A stretch of DNA of 64,000 bases. Source: Artocarpus heterophyllus (taxonomy: Eukaryota > Streptophyta > Magnoliopsida > Rosales > Moraceae). The notes under the pieces were generated by a model, which made no database searches, had not been told where the DNA came from, and worked only from the letters and a program-made list of their open reading frames with translations. Both the position numbers and the translations under genes were made by a program. This document shows, piece after piece, positions 10,616-22,385 of the stretch (positions are counted from its first letter, which is position 1; every line of letters begins with the position of its first letter). The stretch is taken from positions 1,814,212-1,878,211 of the forward strand of contig CM046339.1 in the NCBI GenBank assembly GCA_025403435.1, given 5' to 3'.

Positions 10616-13600
10616 ATGGCACCTAGACGTCGTTCGACAGCTGACGCCGAATTCGGAAATGATGAGGGCCTGATGAGGTCTATGATTGCGGCTTTCCGAC
10701 AGATGGCAGCCAGGACTAGACCGGAAGACTCCAGTGTTGGTAGTCGGCATGCTTTCTTTAAGGAATTTCGGCGGGCGTCTATTCCGACTTTTGATGGCAA
10801 TGGGGATCCGCAGTTAGCAGAGTATTGGTTGGATTCAATCTTGAAGCATCTAGATACTCTTGGTGTGCCTGAGGAGTATCGTGTGGAGTTTGCGGCGTAT
10901 AAGCTTGAGGGTGGCGCCAACACCTGGTGGAAACAAACTAAGCGTCTGGAGCGCGGTGGCGATATCGGTTGGGACAAGTTCGAGGATCTGTTCTATGATC
11001 GGTATTTTCCGCAGGGATATAGAGATCAGAAAGCAGCTGAGTTTTATAGATTGCAGCAAGGTGATATGTCAGTTCGGGAGTATGAGGCAAAGTTTAGCGA
11101 GTTGGCTAGGTTTGCTCCATCAGCTGTGGCATCGGAGCGCGAGAAATGCATCAAGTTCCAGGAAGGACTCAAGGCTCCTATTCGACGGCAGTTGGTTGCT
11201 CTACGGCTTAGGAGTTTCGGAGAGCTTGTGTCGTCGGTGATCTCCGTGGAGAATGATTACGTGCAGTATTGTGAGGACCGAGCCAAGGCTTCAGGAGGAC
11301 CGCAGAGGAGTGGCAGGAAGAGCACCAGTAGTCGTCCAGCTCCGGGGAAAGGCAAGCAAGGCGGTGCGACCAGTGGCAGTAGCAGTTCGTCTGGCAGCGG
11401 GCGCAGCAACCCCTACAGCTTTCATTGTCATTTCTGTCAGCAGCCCGGACACATCAAGAGGAATTGCCCGATCAGGAGTGCTCGTCTTGGATCGCAGACC
11501 GGGGAGGATGCCAGTCGTTCATCCCAGCCTCAGCCTCAGACCCTACCTCCGCCTCCGCAGTACCCGCAGTTGCAGTATCTGCAGTTTTCTCCTCAGCAAT
11601 TCTCATATCCGGCACGGGGACAGCAGCCGCAGTATTTTCAGCGCAGTGTTCCTCAGTATAGAGCTCCCAGTACAGGTAGTGTGCAGTCGTCTCCATCTCA
11701 GCAGTATCGGCCGAGTAATGCAGGACCCAGCAATGTCGGTAGAGGAAAAGGGAAGGCGCCAATGCAGGTTCATGCAATGGCATCTGGAGGGTCAGATTCT
11801 CAGATTGGTAATGTAGTTGTCGATGGTATGGTTTTGGTTTCTAGATCTCTAGCTCGCGTTTTATTTGATACCGGTGCATCTCATTCTCTCATTTCGAGTT
11901 CCTTTGTACATGCCTTGGGATTAGAAGTAGAAGAGTTTAAGGAACCCCTAGTTATAACTTCTCCTTTGGGGCGGGTGTGTGTGAATTGTATGTGTAAATC
12001 TTGTAAAATAAAGATTGGGGATGAGATTTTGAAAAGTGATTTGATTATACTCCCCATGAGTTCCTATGATGTGATTTTAGGGATGGACTGGTTGTCCAGG
12101 TATAGTGCAGTTGTGGACTGCCAACTTAGAAAAGTGATCCTAGTGTCTGAAAGTGGGACGGTAATCACTTACCAGGGTGGTGGTGATTGGCTAATGAGTG
12201 AGCGTCTCATGAAGTCATGTCTAGGAGGGCGAAGGAATCTAGATTGTTTTGCTTTTCTTGCCAATCTAGATTGCGAGCCCTATGTTTCGAGTAGTAGTGT
12301 AGCGATTCCGGTGGTTGGTGAGTTCGAGGATGTTTTCCCCGACGAGTTATCAGGGTTACCACCGCATCGGGAGATTGAGTTTGGTATCGAGTTGTTTCCA
12401 GGGACATCACCGATTTCTATGGCACCTTATCGGATGGCGCCGGCAGAAATGAAGGAATTGAGGAAGCAACTTCAGGAGCTTGCTGATAAAGGATATATTC
12501 AAAATAGCACATCTCCGTGGGGAGCACCAGTTTTGTTCGCTAAGAAGCACGATGGGACTCTCAGGTTATGTGTGGATTATCGGCAGCTGAATCGTGTTAC
12601 GGTGAAGAACAAGTATCCCTTGCCTAGGATTGATGAGCTATTTGATCAGTTGGGAGGTTCGCGATACTTCTCGAAGATTGATTTGTGGTCAGGTTATCAT
12701 CAGCTCAGAATCAAGGAAGAGGATATTCCCAAGACAGCTTTTAGGACTCGGTATGGGCACTTCGAGTTTCTGGTTATGTCTTTCGGGTTGGCGAATGCTC
12801 CAGCAGCTTTTATGGATTTGATGAACAGGATATTTCGGCCATATCTGGATCAGTTTGTGATCGTGTTCATCGATGATATTCTTGTGTATTCTAAGACATG
12901 GGAGGAGCATGAGCAGCATCTTCGGATCGTGCTTCAGACTCTGCGGGAGCACCAGTTGTATGCTAAGAGGGAAAAGTGTGAGTTCTGGTTGACTGAGGTC
13001 AAATTTCTGGGTCATGTCATCTCGGAGCATGGTATTTCAGTGGATCCGTCCAAGATTGAAGCTATATTGGAGTGGGAACGACCAAGGAATGTAGCGGAGA
13101 TTCGCAGCTTCTTAGGTCTTGCTGGATATTATAGGAAGTTTGTAAAGGACTTTTCGAAGATTGCAGCTCCGTTGACGAGGTTGATCAGGAAAAATGTCAG
13201 GTTTGAGTGGGATGAAGACTGTGAGTCTGCTTTTCAGGAATTGAAGAACCGGTTGACTTCAGCTCCAGTATTAGTTATTCCTAGTAGTGACGAGCCGTAT
13301 GAGGTTTATGCTGATGCTTTAGGGCGTGGACTTGGATGCGTGTTGATGCAGCATGGACGTGTAGTTGCGTACGGATCGAGACAGCTACGACCTCACGAGC
13401 GGAATTATCCTACTCACGATTTAGAGCTTGCAGCGGTGATCTATGCGCTGAAGATTTGGAGATGTTACTTGTATGGGGCATTGTTTCAGGTCTTCTCCGA
13501 TCATAAGAGTTTGAGGTATTTGTTCACTCAGAGGGATCTTAATCTGAGGCAGCGCAGATGGGTGGAGTACATGGAGGATTATGATTTCGCGTTGCAGTAT

Positions 13601-14209
13601 CATCCCGGAAAAGCTAATGTGGTAGCGGACGCGCTTAGCAGGAAGTCTTCAGGGATTCTCGCTTGTTTGATTTTTGAGGACTGGAGCAGGGATGCGACAG
13701 TGAGTGAGTATCGGCTACAGTATCATGAAGACGGTGATCGAGTTTTGTTGTATCATGTGGGAGCGACTCCAGCTCTTGTTCGGATGGTGAAGCAAGGTCA
13801 GTGGCAGGATCGACATTTGCAGGGGATTTGGTCGCGGATTCAGAACGGGGAGCAGTTCGAGGAATGGAGCGTGCATGCAGATGGATCGTTGTACTTCCGG
13901 GAGCGTCTTGCAGTTCCAGTTATCGCCGAGGTGACGAAAGCCGTTCTAGATGAAGCTCATAGGTCTCAGTTTGCTATTCATCCGGGGAGCACCAAGATGT
14001 ATCGTGATTTGAAGAGGCACTATTGGTGGAGAGGCATGAAGAAAGATGTTCGCGAGTACGTGGCAAAGTCTCTCTCTCTCTCAAATTTCTTCACAATTTT
14101 TGATTCCCATTCGAATCCAAGCTTCGAAACAGCAAGGAGGAAGCTCGGGGACGTGATGCTTCGAAAGAAGCAGTGTGGCTCCGCAAGTTCCTTGGGGATC
14201 TTGAGGTAG
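10616..14209 (+). pseudogene. Gypsy gag-pol polyprotein copy 1, truncated and fused to foreign sequence
   Basis: This is an uninterrupted 1197-codon frame. Gag (Retrotrans_gag) is followed by a CCHC knuckle at residues 271-284 ([14 protein letters not shown]). Aspartic protease has DTGA at 418, RT has FIDD at 751-754, RNase H has YADALG near 900, and the integrase zinc-binding region starts at H1122. The element's own sequence ends at residue 1150. The last 47 residues come from LTR CT-repeat sequence and an out-of-register copia tail, so the second half of the zinc finger, the DDE core and the chromodomain are absent. The RNase H position is YADAL here against YADAS in the 50632 copy. There are no stops over 1150 codons, in contrast to the other copies. 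Confidence 0.92.
14067..14157 (+). repeat. 91-bp filler copied from gypsy 5' LTR 8708-8798
   Basis: The segment equals 8708-8798 at a constant offset of 5359. It shares two diagnostic variants with that LTR (TCAAATTTC, TTCGAAAC) rather than with the LTR at 17889 (TCTAATTTC, TTCGGAAC). The left junction shares AGT and the right junction shares GTGAT with the neighbouring sequences. It separates truncated gypsy pol from the duplicated copia tail. Confidence 0.92.
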
Positions 14210-14481
14210 TTCCTGGTATAGATAAAGCGGTATCATTGTACTGTGATAACAGTGCGGCGGTAGCTAATGCTAAGGAACCAAGATTTAACAAGAAGAGTAA
14301 GCATATTGATCGGAAGTATCATGTGATAAAGGACTTCGCTGAGGGCGGGCATGTCACGGTGTGCAAGATCGCGTCAGAGGACAATTTAGCTGATCCATTT
14401 ACGAAGACACTTACTGGGAGAGTCTTCGAAAGGCATGTAGAAGCTATGAGGATGCGAAATTTGCAGTATTTACTCACTTAG
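14158..14481 (+). pseudogene. Copia RNase H C-terminal fragment (duplicate)
   Basis: This is a copy of 4602-4925, the last 107 codons plus stop of the copia polyprotein (CDNSAAV, ADPFTKTL). It has no upstream coding sequence and no start of its own, so it is a passenger of the duplication. Its reading frame differs from that of the gypsy ORF running into it. Confidence 0.9.
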
Positions 14482-14495
14482 TGCAAGTGGGAGAT

Positions 14496-16523
14496 TGTTA
14501 GACATGAATGCCCTAAGGAGTAAAAATGTAATACGTTTTTGGAGACATTTTTATCAATAAAGAATTTATTCATTTATATATACCAAATCATGTCCTCTTT
14601 GCGTTCATATTTGTTGAATATATGATAAGCAAACATTAGTTTGAGACTGCCAGCCTAAACCTTAAGAATTGGGCATATGATGGGCTGATTATGCGAAAGA
14701 CACAATTCTTAAGGTGACGGTCTAAAACATATGATCCGCGATCGAAGGAATAAAGTTGGACGCTTTATTCATGTAAAGATTGTTATGTTGTCTATATCCC
14801 TTTTGGGAGATGGTTTGTCTTGGCCATCGGAGTTGGACTCCGTGAATAGAAACATTGGCACGTTGTCATAGGTGACTATGTGTTGGAGCGGGACATAAAG
14901 TGAATTGATTTGGATAAATAATTCTGTCTTGGCAAATCGATTCACTTTAGACAGTCATTTGTATTGTATCTTAATCCTGAGATGAATAGTGGGCTCGTTG
15001 TCTCGACTTGTGTCTTTTGATGAACCAATGGGTGACTCCCACATCTCTATAGTGGTATGCATGCCGGTACGTTGGAGGCATGACTCTTGATAGCGTAGAC
15101 TTGTTATTCATAGATATGGAATCCATAGCTCCTCTTTAGGATTAATGATATCCTCTTATATGCATTGTCCTGTAATTGAAAAACTGGAGCGCTCAACCAT
15201 TTGGATACATAAGTGTAACTGAATGGTATACTATCTTTGGATGGTAAGTTTTCTAATGGTGAGACAATGGAACGTAAGATAAAAATAATCGGGAAGATAA
15301 GACAAAACTTGTTCTTAAGCCGATTATGGATTATCATATGGGGATACGATGCACTATGATATGTCATGGAGACTTAGCTACACGAGCTTCGTAATTCTAT
15401 AAAGTTCGAGAGTGCAGCTCCAAGCTTTTAGTGGAGTAGCGTTGGAGTTAATAATTGTGAAATGTATATCTGGGATATTGAGTTTCATAATTATCATGAG
15501 CTTGAACTTTATAGGTCCATTTTGGTCCCCTTTGTTAGCTCACAAAATCCGGTAACGACACGACGTGCTTTTCCAATAATTGGTGACTTATGTCAGATTT
15601 ATCAGATTGGTTTAAAATTTGTAAGAATCCAATAATTCATGTCTGTTTATCGGTTGAATTAATTTTGTAAGAAATTAGTTCAAGATAAACTTGTTATATT
15701 ATTGCAATCAAATAATTCTTGTCTATTTATCGGTTGTTTTAATTTTGGACAAAATTAGAACAAGATAAACTTGTAGAATTATTGTGAATTGAATTATTTT
15801 CTTAGAGATTATCTTAATAAAGTTTGTTTTGATCAGATAACTTCTCTATTGGGTTATTTGAATCAAAACTGAGACTTTATCCTTTAGAATCTTGGGTGAA
15901 AAATAAAAGATTTGCGGAGATTTTTTCTCGGGAGTTTGGCCTGTCGGATGACGCGTTCGGCCTACCGAACTGGCCTGTTCGGCCTGCCGATCAGCGGAGA
16001 TAAGGTTACGTGTTTTTCACGCGGATCTTATCAGATATTGATCTGAACTTAATTCTGTTTTGAGTTTTTGAGATCTAATCTGATATGGACTGACCCCGGG
16101 ACCAATAGCTATATAAAGGGAGTGAGTCTCATGATTTACTCAAATCAATACAGATCAATTTGAGAGATTAAGAGTGATACTCTTCTAGTGAACATCTGAA
16201 AACTCCCTGAGAGCTTTTGTTCACAAATCACGAATACTAGCTTTGGGTTCTCTCTATTGGTTGGAAGGAGAGTCACCGGTGGAAGAAGCTGAACGTGTGA
16301 GCCCACACTCACTCCGGTTGTGGATAGAGAATAGTAAAGAAGACCAGTTGGTTGAGGCTCTTCTGGAACGTTACTTCTCTACACAGGTTGCGGAGGTTCT
16401 TCGGCACACTGAGGTTAGTAAGATCTGTCTAATTTATACATATAACATGTCAAACTTGTGTTTTGAAAATTACTCTGATGAAATTTTTTTTTTAAAATTT
16501 CGCTGCACACTTTGTTTCCAACA
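14496..16523 (+). repeat. Copia LTR, duplicate copy
   Basis: This is the counterpart of 4940-6967, with the same ends (TGTTAG...CCAACA) and the same TATA box, near 16109. It differs by three G/A substitutions in U5. It keeps the G states that the older minus-strand LTR (38113-40144) also shows where they can be compared. Confidence 0.92.
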
Positions 16524-17888
16524 AAGTACACACAGTCCTTATTATAACATGGGTTGAAATAAAATAAAATAAAACAGATAAGCTAAACGTCTCATAGTCC
16601 CTGCCAGAATATCAATAGTGTCCAACTCAGTGTCGTACAACGATTCATCTAGAGGGGGAAGATTTGAAACCAAAATAGTAAAATCATGAGCAAAAGGCTT
16701 AGTAGGACTTGGGTTTCAAAATCATCATTTATAAATTAAAAAAATGAATTTAAATGCAATTCTGGAGGAATATTAAATGATTAAACAAATTCAGACCTAG
16801 CTCTCACCATCTATAATCATCAACTTTATTATAAGTGATTAATCAAACTCAGGTTTACTGTTCATCATCTATGATTATCTCAGATCATACATCACTATTT
16901 TTTTATGTGCAATGCATACTAAATCACCACTGTAGTGGCCTAGTTAGGTTTAAAGATTTTCCCCTAAGGTTGCACTTTCTACAACTTGATCTCTATATGT
17001 GGCATCATGCACTTATATATTATTCTGAATGGGGATTGTGTGTCCGTTTGGTGTCCATCATCATTTAATCATATCATTGGTATTCTTTTACCGGTTATCA
17101 TTTTACATTAATTATCATTCTTCCATTATCATTCATGCATTATTATTCATTCGTGATGATCATACCTAATATATGTTGGAAATAAATACAAGCAATTTGT
17201 TTCTTAAAAATGTTTCAAGAAAGTATAGTATGGCCAAAACTCATTTTAAATCATGGCTATCGAAAAAAAAAAGGGTCTAGAGTCCTGCCTCGTTATCTAG
17301 CATAGTTCACGCCTATACCACAATCTAATTCCGCTAAATGTTAACTCCTCAAAACAGCAAGCAACTATAGGTGTAGACTAAAAACATTAATGTCTAAACA
17401 TCAACATATTTCACTACTATGCTATTTATGGTTTCTTAGTGTGCTTTTAGACTTAAAATAATCATGTATGCAATCTTCATATTCTTAGTGTTTTTTGAAC
17501 ACATAAACATAATCTTTGAAACATTTCTTGGTCACAAAATGATGAAAAACCAATGGGCAAAAACTAACTATTTGGACTGCATAGTCAGCATGTCGACTGG
17601 TTGAGTTCGGCATGCCGAAACTATGAAGTTTGGCCTACCGGTTACATAAATACGACCTGTCGAACTTTGCCATGTGGTCGACCGCACTATACTGCATGCA
17701 GTTGACAACATGCTCATCGTTGCTTGATTGACTGTGTTATACAATATGCGATCGACCGCGTTGTCACGAGCAATATATTTTGCTTCGAACATCCAAGTTT
17801 CAAACCAATTCTAAATCTTTCCAAACCTATTCTATTGCATATAAAACATGTCCAAATGGTCCATAAATATGATATGAAGCTTGTAAAC
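16524..17888 (-). repeat. Old gypsy-type LTR fragment, duplicate copy
   Basis: This is the counterpart of 6968-8332 and ends in the same TAAAC (17884-17888). It carries a handful of substitutions, clustered near 17223 and 17794-17850. No gene is seen. Confidence 0.75.
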
Positions 17889-20068
17889 TGTAACGTCCCG
17901 AAATTTATTTAATATTAATATAATGTAAATGATGAATTAGTGTGCCATAATTAAAGTTTTAACTTTAATTAGATTATTTGGTTGGATTTTTAGTTTTTGG
18001 TTGTTTTGTTAAATTGATGTGTTCAAAAGATTTCTTATTGATTTAAAATGATGTTTTGAGTTTTAAAACACAACAATTTGTAAAATGTTAAAAATACTCC
18101 GTTTTGTAAAACCGTGGGCGGCACATGGTTTTCGCACAGTAAAACCGCCCATCGATTTTCTCTATTTATTTCTCTCTTCTCTCTCTCTCTCTTCACTCTC
18201 ACGAGCTCTCTCTCTCTTCACTCTCACGAGCTCTCTCTCTCTCTCCTCTCTCTTGGTCTCTCGGCAGTCTCTCTCTCTCTCTAATTTCTTCACAATTTTT
18301 GATTCCCATTCGAATCCAAGCTTCGGAACAGCAAGGAGGAAGCTCGGGGACGTGATTCGGCGACCGAGAACGCGGATTGAAGCTTCGATTCGAGGTTAGA
18401 TTCGAAATTTCTAAACTTTTAACAAAATTTTCGATTTTGTGTGTTTTTGAAATCTAAGTTTGTTTTAGCTTAGAAAACCGTGGATTTGTGTTAAATGAAC
18501 TTAAAACAACTAGAATCTAAACCTAGATTGAAGAAAAACGGATTGGATTCAAGATTTTTATTTTTCTCCTCTTTTTCTCATTTTCGGATTTTTGAGGATT
18601 TCGAGTTCAAATGTTGTTTAAATGATTCCAAACATGTTTTAGAATGTTTTTCTATCAACTATAGTTGTTTTTCATGCCTGGGATTTGAGAAAAACAGGTT
18701 AGAAACAAGATTTGGATTTTGGGGATCGAGAAACCCGTGGCTGGGATTTCTGGATCTTCCCAGTTCGGCAGGCCGAAGTTCATGTTCGGCAGGCCGGAGT
18801 GATGATCTGCAGGCCGGTGTTCTTCCGACCGGCAGGCCGAATCTGGGGAAATGTTCGGCAGGCCGAACCTCGTTTCCGGCAGGCCGAACTGTACAGTTCG
18901 GCAGGCCGAAGCAGGGCGTCCGGCAGGCCGACCGAGGCATGGAAAATTTTGTGATTTTTACCCGTTTTCACTGTTTTGAACCCTAATTTAAATCCCAACC
19001 TTATAGGATGATTTTAATGATACAAATGGCACACTAGGACATCATGAAATGATTTAGTAACATAGAATGTCTCAAACTAGATATTGATTGACTTAGTTGG
19101 TATCTAGGATTGTTCGTGGTTCCGTGGAGCTAACGTATAGCGGACCGGGATTGCGGTGTGGGGTACCGGCACGAGTACTGAGGTAGGACTTCTATCCTAT
19201 TTCTTTGGTAGCCTGGTTTTGAAATGATTTGGCTTTGAAAAGGATTTCTATCAAAATGTTTTCAACGGTTGTTTGAAAATGGTTTTATCGGTTATATTTT
19301 TATATACCGTGACATGAAATGAATTTCATAATGAATGTAATTGACAACACTCGGTAATTGGGTTTTGAATGATAATGATAATAAACACATGGGCATGATG
19401 CCATATCAGAGATCGGGTCATGATCGACCTTGGGGGCAGGTCCCGAAACCCAGCTGGGCCACTACGGTGGTGATATCATGGTTTGCCTAGGTAAAAGTAA
19501 ACTGGTGTTTTGATTTGACGAGTAGACTGTTCTGTGCCAGAACGGTTCTACTCAATTTATTTATTTATTTATTCAAGTTCCATTTCTGTATAACTCCTGA
19601 TAATGTTATGTTTCTTTGCATTAAATTATTTTATAAAACTTAGTCCTACTGAGCCTTTCGCTCACGTTTTATTGTTTTAAATCCCCCCCCTTCTAGGTGG
19701 TTTCCCATTTAGGTTTAGAGAAGATTCTTCGGACCGAACTCAGGAGCAATAGGAGAATTTATTTATATTCTGTATTATTAATCAAGGCATGTAAGACTTA
19801 ACTTTATTTGTACTTGGACTGTAATTGTATTTATGATATTGTCAGAACCATGTGTGTGCACAAGTTGTGGGTTGTGAAACCCATATTCGCGGTTTTTATC
19901 CAATTATTATTATTTGCTAAATATTTATAAATTCGTTTATCAAATGTGGTGGAAAATCTTCTTAATTTCTTGCTTAATTGGATTTTTAAACCCTTAATTT
20001 CAATTAAATTCTCCTTTAATTAATCTAAATATTCCGCCACGTCACCTCCCGTACTCCGGGGCGTGACA
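17889..20068 (+). repeat. Gypsy solo LTR with TAAAC target-site duplication
   Basis: It is 2180 bp, from TGTAACGTCCCG to GGGGCGTGACA. It is flanked by TAAAC on the left (17884-17888) and right (20069-20073). An LTR with target-site duplications on both sides and no internal region is the standard product of LTR-LTR recombination. One array core is mutated (TCTGCAGGCC). Confidence 0.93.
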
Positions 20069-20073
20069 TAAAC

Positions 20074-21140
20074 CTAATTTTGTTTTCATGCAACATTTTT
20101 TTTGTAATTTTTCTTGTAATTGCTTGCATAATTCTAAAAATGAACAATAGAATGTAAAGACTATTTAATCTTGTTTTTGTTCTAATTAAAGCATGGATTT
20201 GAGGTTAAAATCATCATACGATCTCAATTGCAATCTTTTCTAGCTTCATTTGTGTCCAGATCATGACATGCAAACATGAACTTTTATGATAAATGGCTGA
20301 AATGAACTGTTCAACTAGAAGTAGAAGGCAGACACTTGAACACGAATTTTGACCATTAAATAAGAGTTTAAAAGCATCAATTCATGAGTCTGATTTGCTA
20401 GTGATGTGGCTAACCTTGGTTGAATGTTTTGGTGCAGCTTAGTAGCTTCAAAGCTGTGATTCTGGCATCCATTTTTGGGCTGGAAGCAGGGGTCTTTGTG
20501 CTCTAGTTTTAGAAGCAGTGTGGGTGTGTGTGTCTGAGTTCTTTGAAAGAAAATGAGTAAGTGTTTGAGAGAGACAAGCAGACGTAAAGGGGTGGAATTG
20601 AACAGTAAAAGTGAGTGTAGGGATGCCTAGTTAGAAGCAGAAAGCTGAATGGTTTTGTTTCAAACCATGTATTGTACATGGTTTTTAAGGTGGGAGTTTC
20701 TAGGTTGTATTTCACATTCATGGGTTATTGGGTTATGAGTTTCAAAACTCATATCACATGTTTTGCTTTGGTATGCTGGGTGGGACATGTTGGCATTTGC
20801 CAACTTGTTGTTTTAAAAATCTGATTTTTAGGAAGATAAAATAAATATCATTTCACATGTTTTGCTTTGGTATGCTGGGTGGGACATGTTGGCATTTGCC
20901 AACTTGTTGTTTTAAAAATCTGATTTTTAGGAAGATAAAATAAATACCAAAATTTGTTAAAATTAATTTAATAAATGGTGAAAATTAAGATAAATCAAAA
21001 AATGATTAAAATGTAATTAATTAAGAAAATACCACAAATATGTTTTTATTAAAAATCAAATCTCAATTAGGCACACTAATTACCAATTTGGCATTCTAAT
21101 TTATCATTAATTAAATTTGAACATTATAAATCTCATTGTA
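20074..21140 (-). repeat. Old gypsy-type LTR, second part (minus strand)
   Basis: This continues the degenerate LTR interrupted at 8332/17888. Landmarks match the minus-strand LTR at 59684-60427: GA-rich tracts near 20560-20590, a GGCACACTAATT block near 21070, and AT-rich sequence towards the LTR start. The exact end is too eroded to fix. An internal 99-bp tandem duplication is listed separately. The short open frame at 20509-20721 has no recognisable content. Confidence 0.6.
20755..20952. repeat. 99-bp tandem duplication
   Basis: Two almost identical 99-bp units (20755-20853 and 20854-20952) begin CACATGTTTTGCTTTGG. Each contains the small inverted repeat TTGGCATTTGCCAA. The near-identity inside an otherwise strongly diverged LTR implies a recent duplication. 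Confidence 0.9.
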
Positions 21141-21176
21141 TATACATTTCTTTTATTTTTAATGTATAACTCTCAT

Positions 21177-21278
21177 TTAATAAGTCGATATTATTCATCG
21201 ACATCTTCTCATCTTTGATATATAACTCATCTTTCTTATTATTAAATTATGGTATTGATGAATAATATCAACTTATTA
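21177..21278. repeat. Imperfect inverted repeat, about 27-bp arms
   Basis: The arm at 21177-21204 pairs with 21252-21278 (GATATTATTCATC against GATGAATAATATC in the core) around a loop of about 48 bp. It could be a remnant of a small inverted-repeat transposon. No terminal duplication is visible. Confidence 0.5.
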
Positions 21279-21477
21279 CATAAGTTACAGATTTTAGATT
21301 AGATGAAATGCAAAGACAAACCCTTTCAAAAACAAAAGTTTAGATTAAAAAAAAAGCATTACATGAGATTGTAAATGTAAAACAAAACTTAGGAGGGATA
21401 CAATCGTTTTTTTTTTCTTATAGGTGACCTATGTGAAAAGAACGTCGAATTAATTTAGTCTATTAAACAAAAAATCT

Positions 21478-21650
21478 AAAGTTCAAGGGTAAAGTGAGAA
21501 GCTTTAAAAGTTTAAAGAGTAAAGTAGTGATTTTAAAGTTCAAGAGCAAAGTAAGGAGCTTCGAAAGTTCAGAGGATAATATGGTCATTTTCAAAGTGGA
21601 AGGGGTAAAGTGGGGAGACCTCAAAGTTAAGGGGCCATTGGTGTTAATTG
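21478..21650 (+). repeat. Degenerate tandem repeat, about 29-bp unit
   Basis: About six units start near 21478, 21506, 21534, 21563, 21592 and 21623. Each resembles AAAGTTCAAGGGTAAAGT. Repeats of this kind occur near transposon ends in plants, but I cannot assign a family. The stretch between 21279 and 21477 shows nothing else. Confidence 0.6.
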
Positions 21651-21749
21651 CTTTTTAAATCATTGCCTTTTGTATTTCTTGAGTATCTTCTCGAGTCTTT
21701 TCTCCCACTAAGCCAGACAGATTCAAATACTTTGTTTAATTTTGGTATC

Positions 21750-21849
21750 NNNNNNNNNNNNNNNNNNNNNNNNNNNNNNNNNNNNNNNNNNNNNNNNNNN
21801 NNNNNNNNNNNNNNNNNNNNNNNNNNNNNNNNNNNNNNNNNNNNNNNNN
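21750..21849. other. Assembly gap (100 N)
   Basis: Exactly 100 undetermined bases, the conventional placeholder for a gap of unknown size. It falls at the left edge of the recognisable pararetrovirus inverted repeat. Confidence 0.99.
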
Positions 21850-22385
21850 TATGTTCTTTTTCACATAAGTTGTCTAAGATTGTCTTAATCTCAATTAATA
21901 TCAGAGCCAAAAGTTCCTCAGAAGAGGGTGTTAGAAACTTTCTTTGGATTCTTTTCATAAAATTGTAAACAAGGTTTAGTCGCGCAGTTAGGGAAACCAA
22001 GCTGTTTTGAGAAGTTAAGGCCGTCACAATACCGTGTAAGCCATTGACCGATCCTAAGCAGCAAACCTTATGGCAGGAATCCTAGGAAGCCTCTTACGAT
22101 CTAATTACTATATCTCTTTAAGCTCTTTTACTAATGGCGAGTATTCATCATCTACCTCACTCTTTCCTATGAAAAATAAAGAAATAGTAACCATTGAAAA
22201 CATAGAAGGCACCTCCAAAACTAGAATTTCCTAAAGTCAGTTCTTCCTCAGTCTATAACAAAGGTTCTTTTCTACAAAAATCTGATATTATAAAAACTGT
22301 GGAAGAAGTTTTACCTATAACCGGGGAATACATAGAGATACCATTAGTATCACAAAAACTAGTAAATTTTTATGCTCGAAAGTAT
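21850..22385 (+). repeat. Left arm of the pararetroviral inverted repeat
   Basis: It pairs with 24521-25063 (minus) around a spacer of about 2135 bp. The arms differ at many positions, so they are two separately decayed copies of the same viral region or an old inversion-duplication. The left arm begins directly at the N gap, so its true extent is unknown. Confidence 0.85.
21896..21908 (+). other. Decayed viral primer-binding site (left arm)
   Basis: TAATATCAGAGCC aligns with TGGTATCAGAGCC of the right arm (25005-25017, minus). Two G-to-A changes have altered the tRNA-Met complement. It lies about 160 bp upstream of the movement-protein ATG, where caulimovirids carry this site. Confidence 0.7.

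Larger units (their letters stand above)
8333..14066 (+). mobile_element. Ty3/gypsy chromovirus copy 1, 3' half missing
   Basis: It consists of a 5' LTR (8333-10510), a tRNA-Met-type primer-binding site (10514-10525) and a single gag-pol frame from 10616. The sequence matches the complete element at 50632-59678 until the integrase zinc-binding region. At 14066 it switches to a 91-bp piece of its own LTR and then to copia sequence. The rest of integrase, the polypurine tract and the 3' LTR are absent here. The left target-site duplication is TAAAC (8328-8332). The same pentamer flanks the solo LTR at 17889-20068, which marks the other end of the original insertion after duplication. Confidence 0.93.
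14158..20068 (+). repeat. Tandem segmental duplication of 4602-10510
   Basis: From 14158 the sequence repeats 4602 onward at an offset of 9556: copia RNase H tail, copia LTR, old minus-strand LTR and gypsy LTR. By eye there are only about ten substitutions over the first 3.7 kb, three of them in U5. The copies stop matching at the end of the gypsy LTR, because copy 1 continues into gag-pol while copy 2 runs into the TAAAC repeat and old-LTR sequence. The duplication therefore postdates both the copia and the gypsy insertions. An assembly artefact is possible but made less likely by the private substitutions. Confidence 0.92.

Noticed and set aside
11253..11816. Long alternative-frame ORFs inside gypsy gag (also 53131-54102)
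   Set aside because: They overlap a recognisable gag frame and arise from its Gln/Pro/Ser-rich, GC-biased codons. Homology in the second copy reflects DNA similarity.
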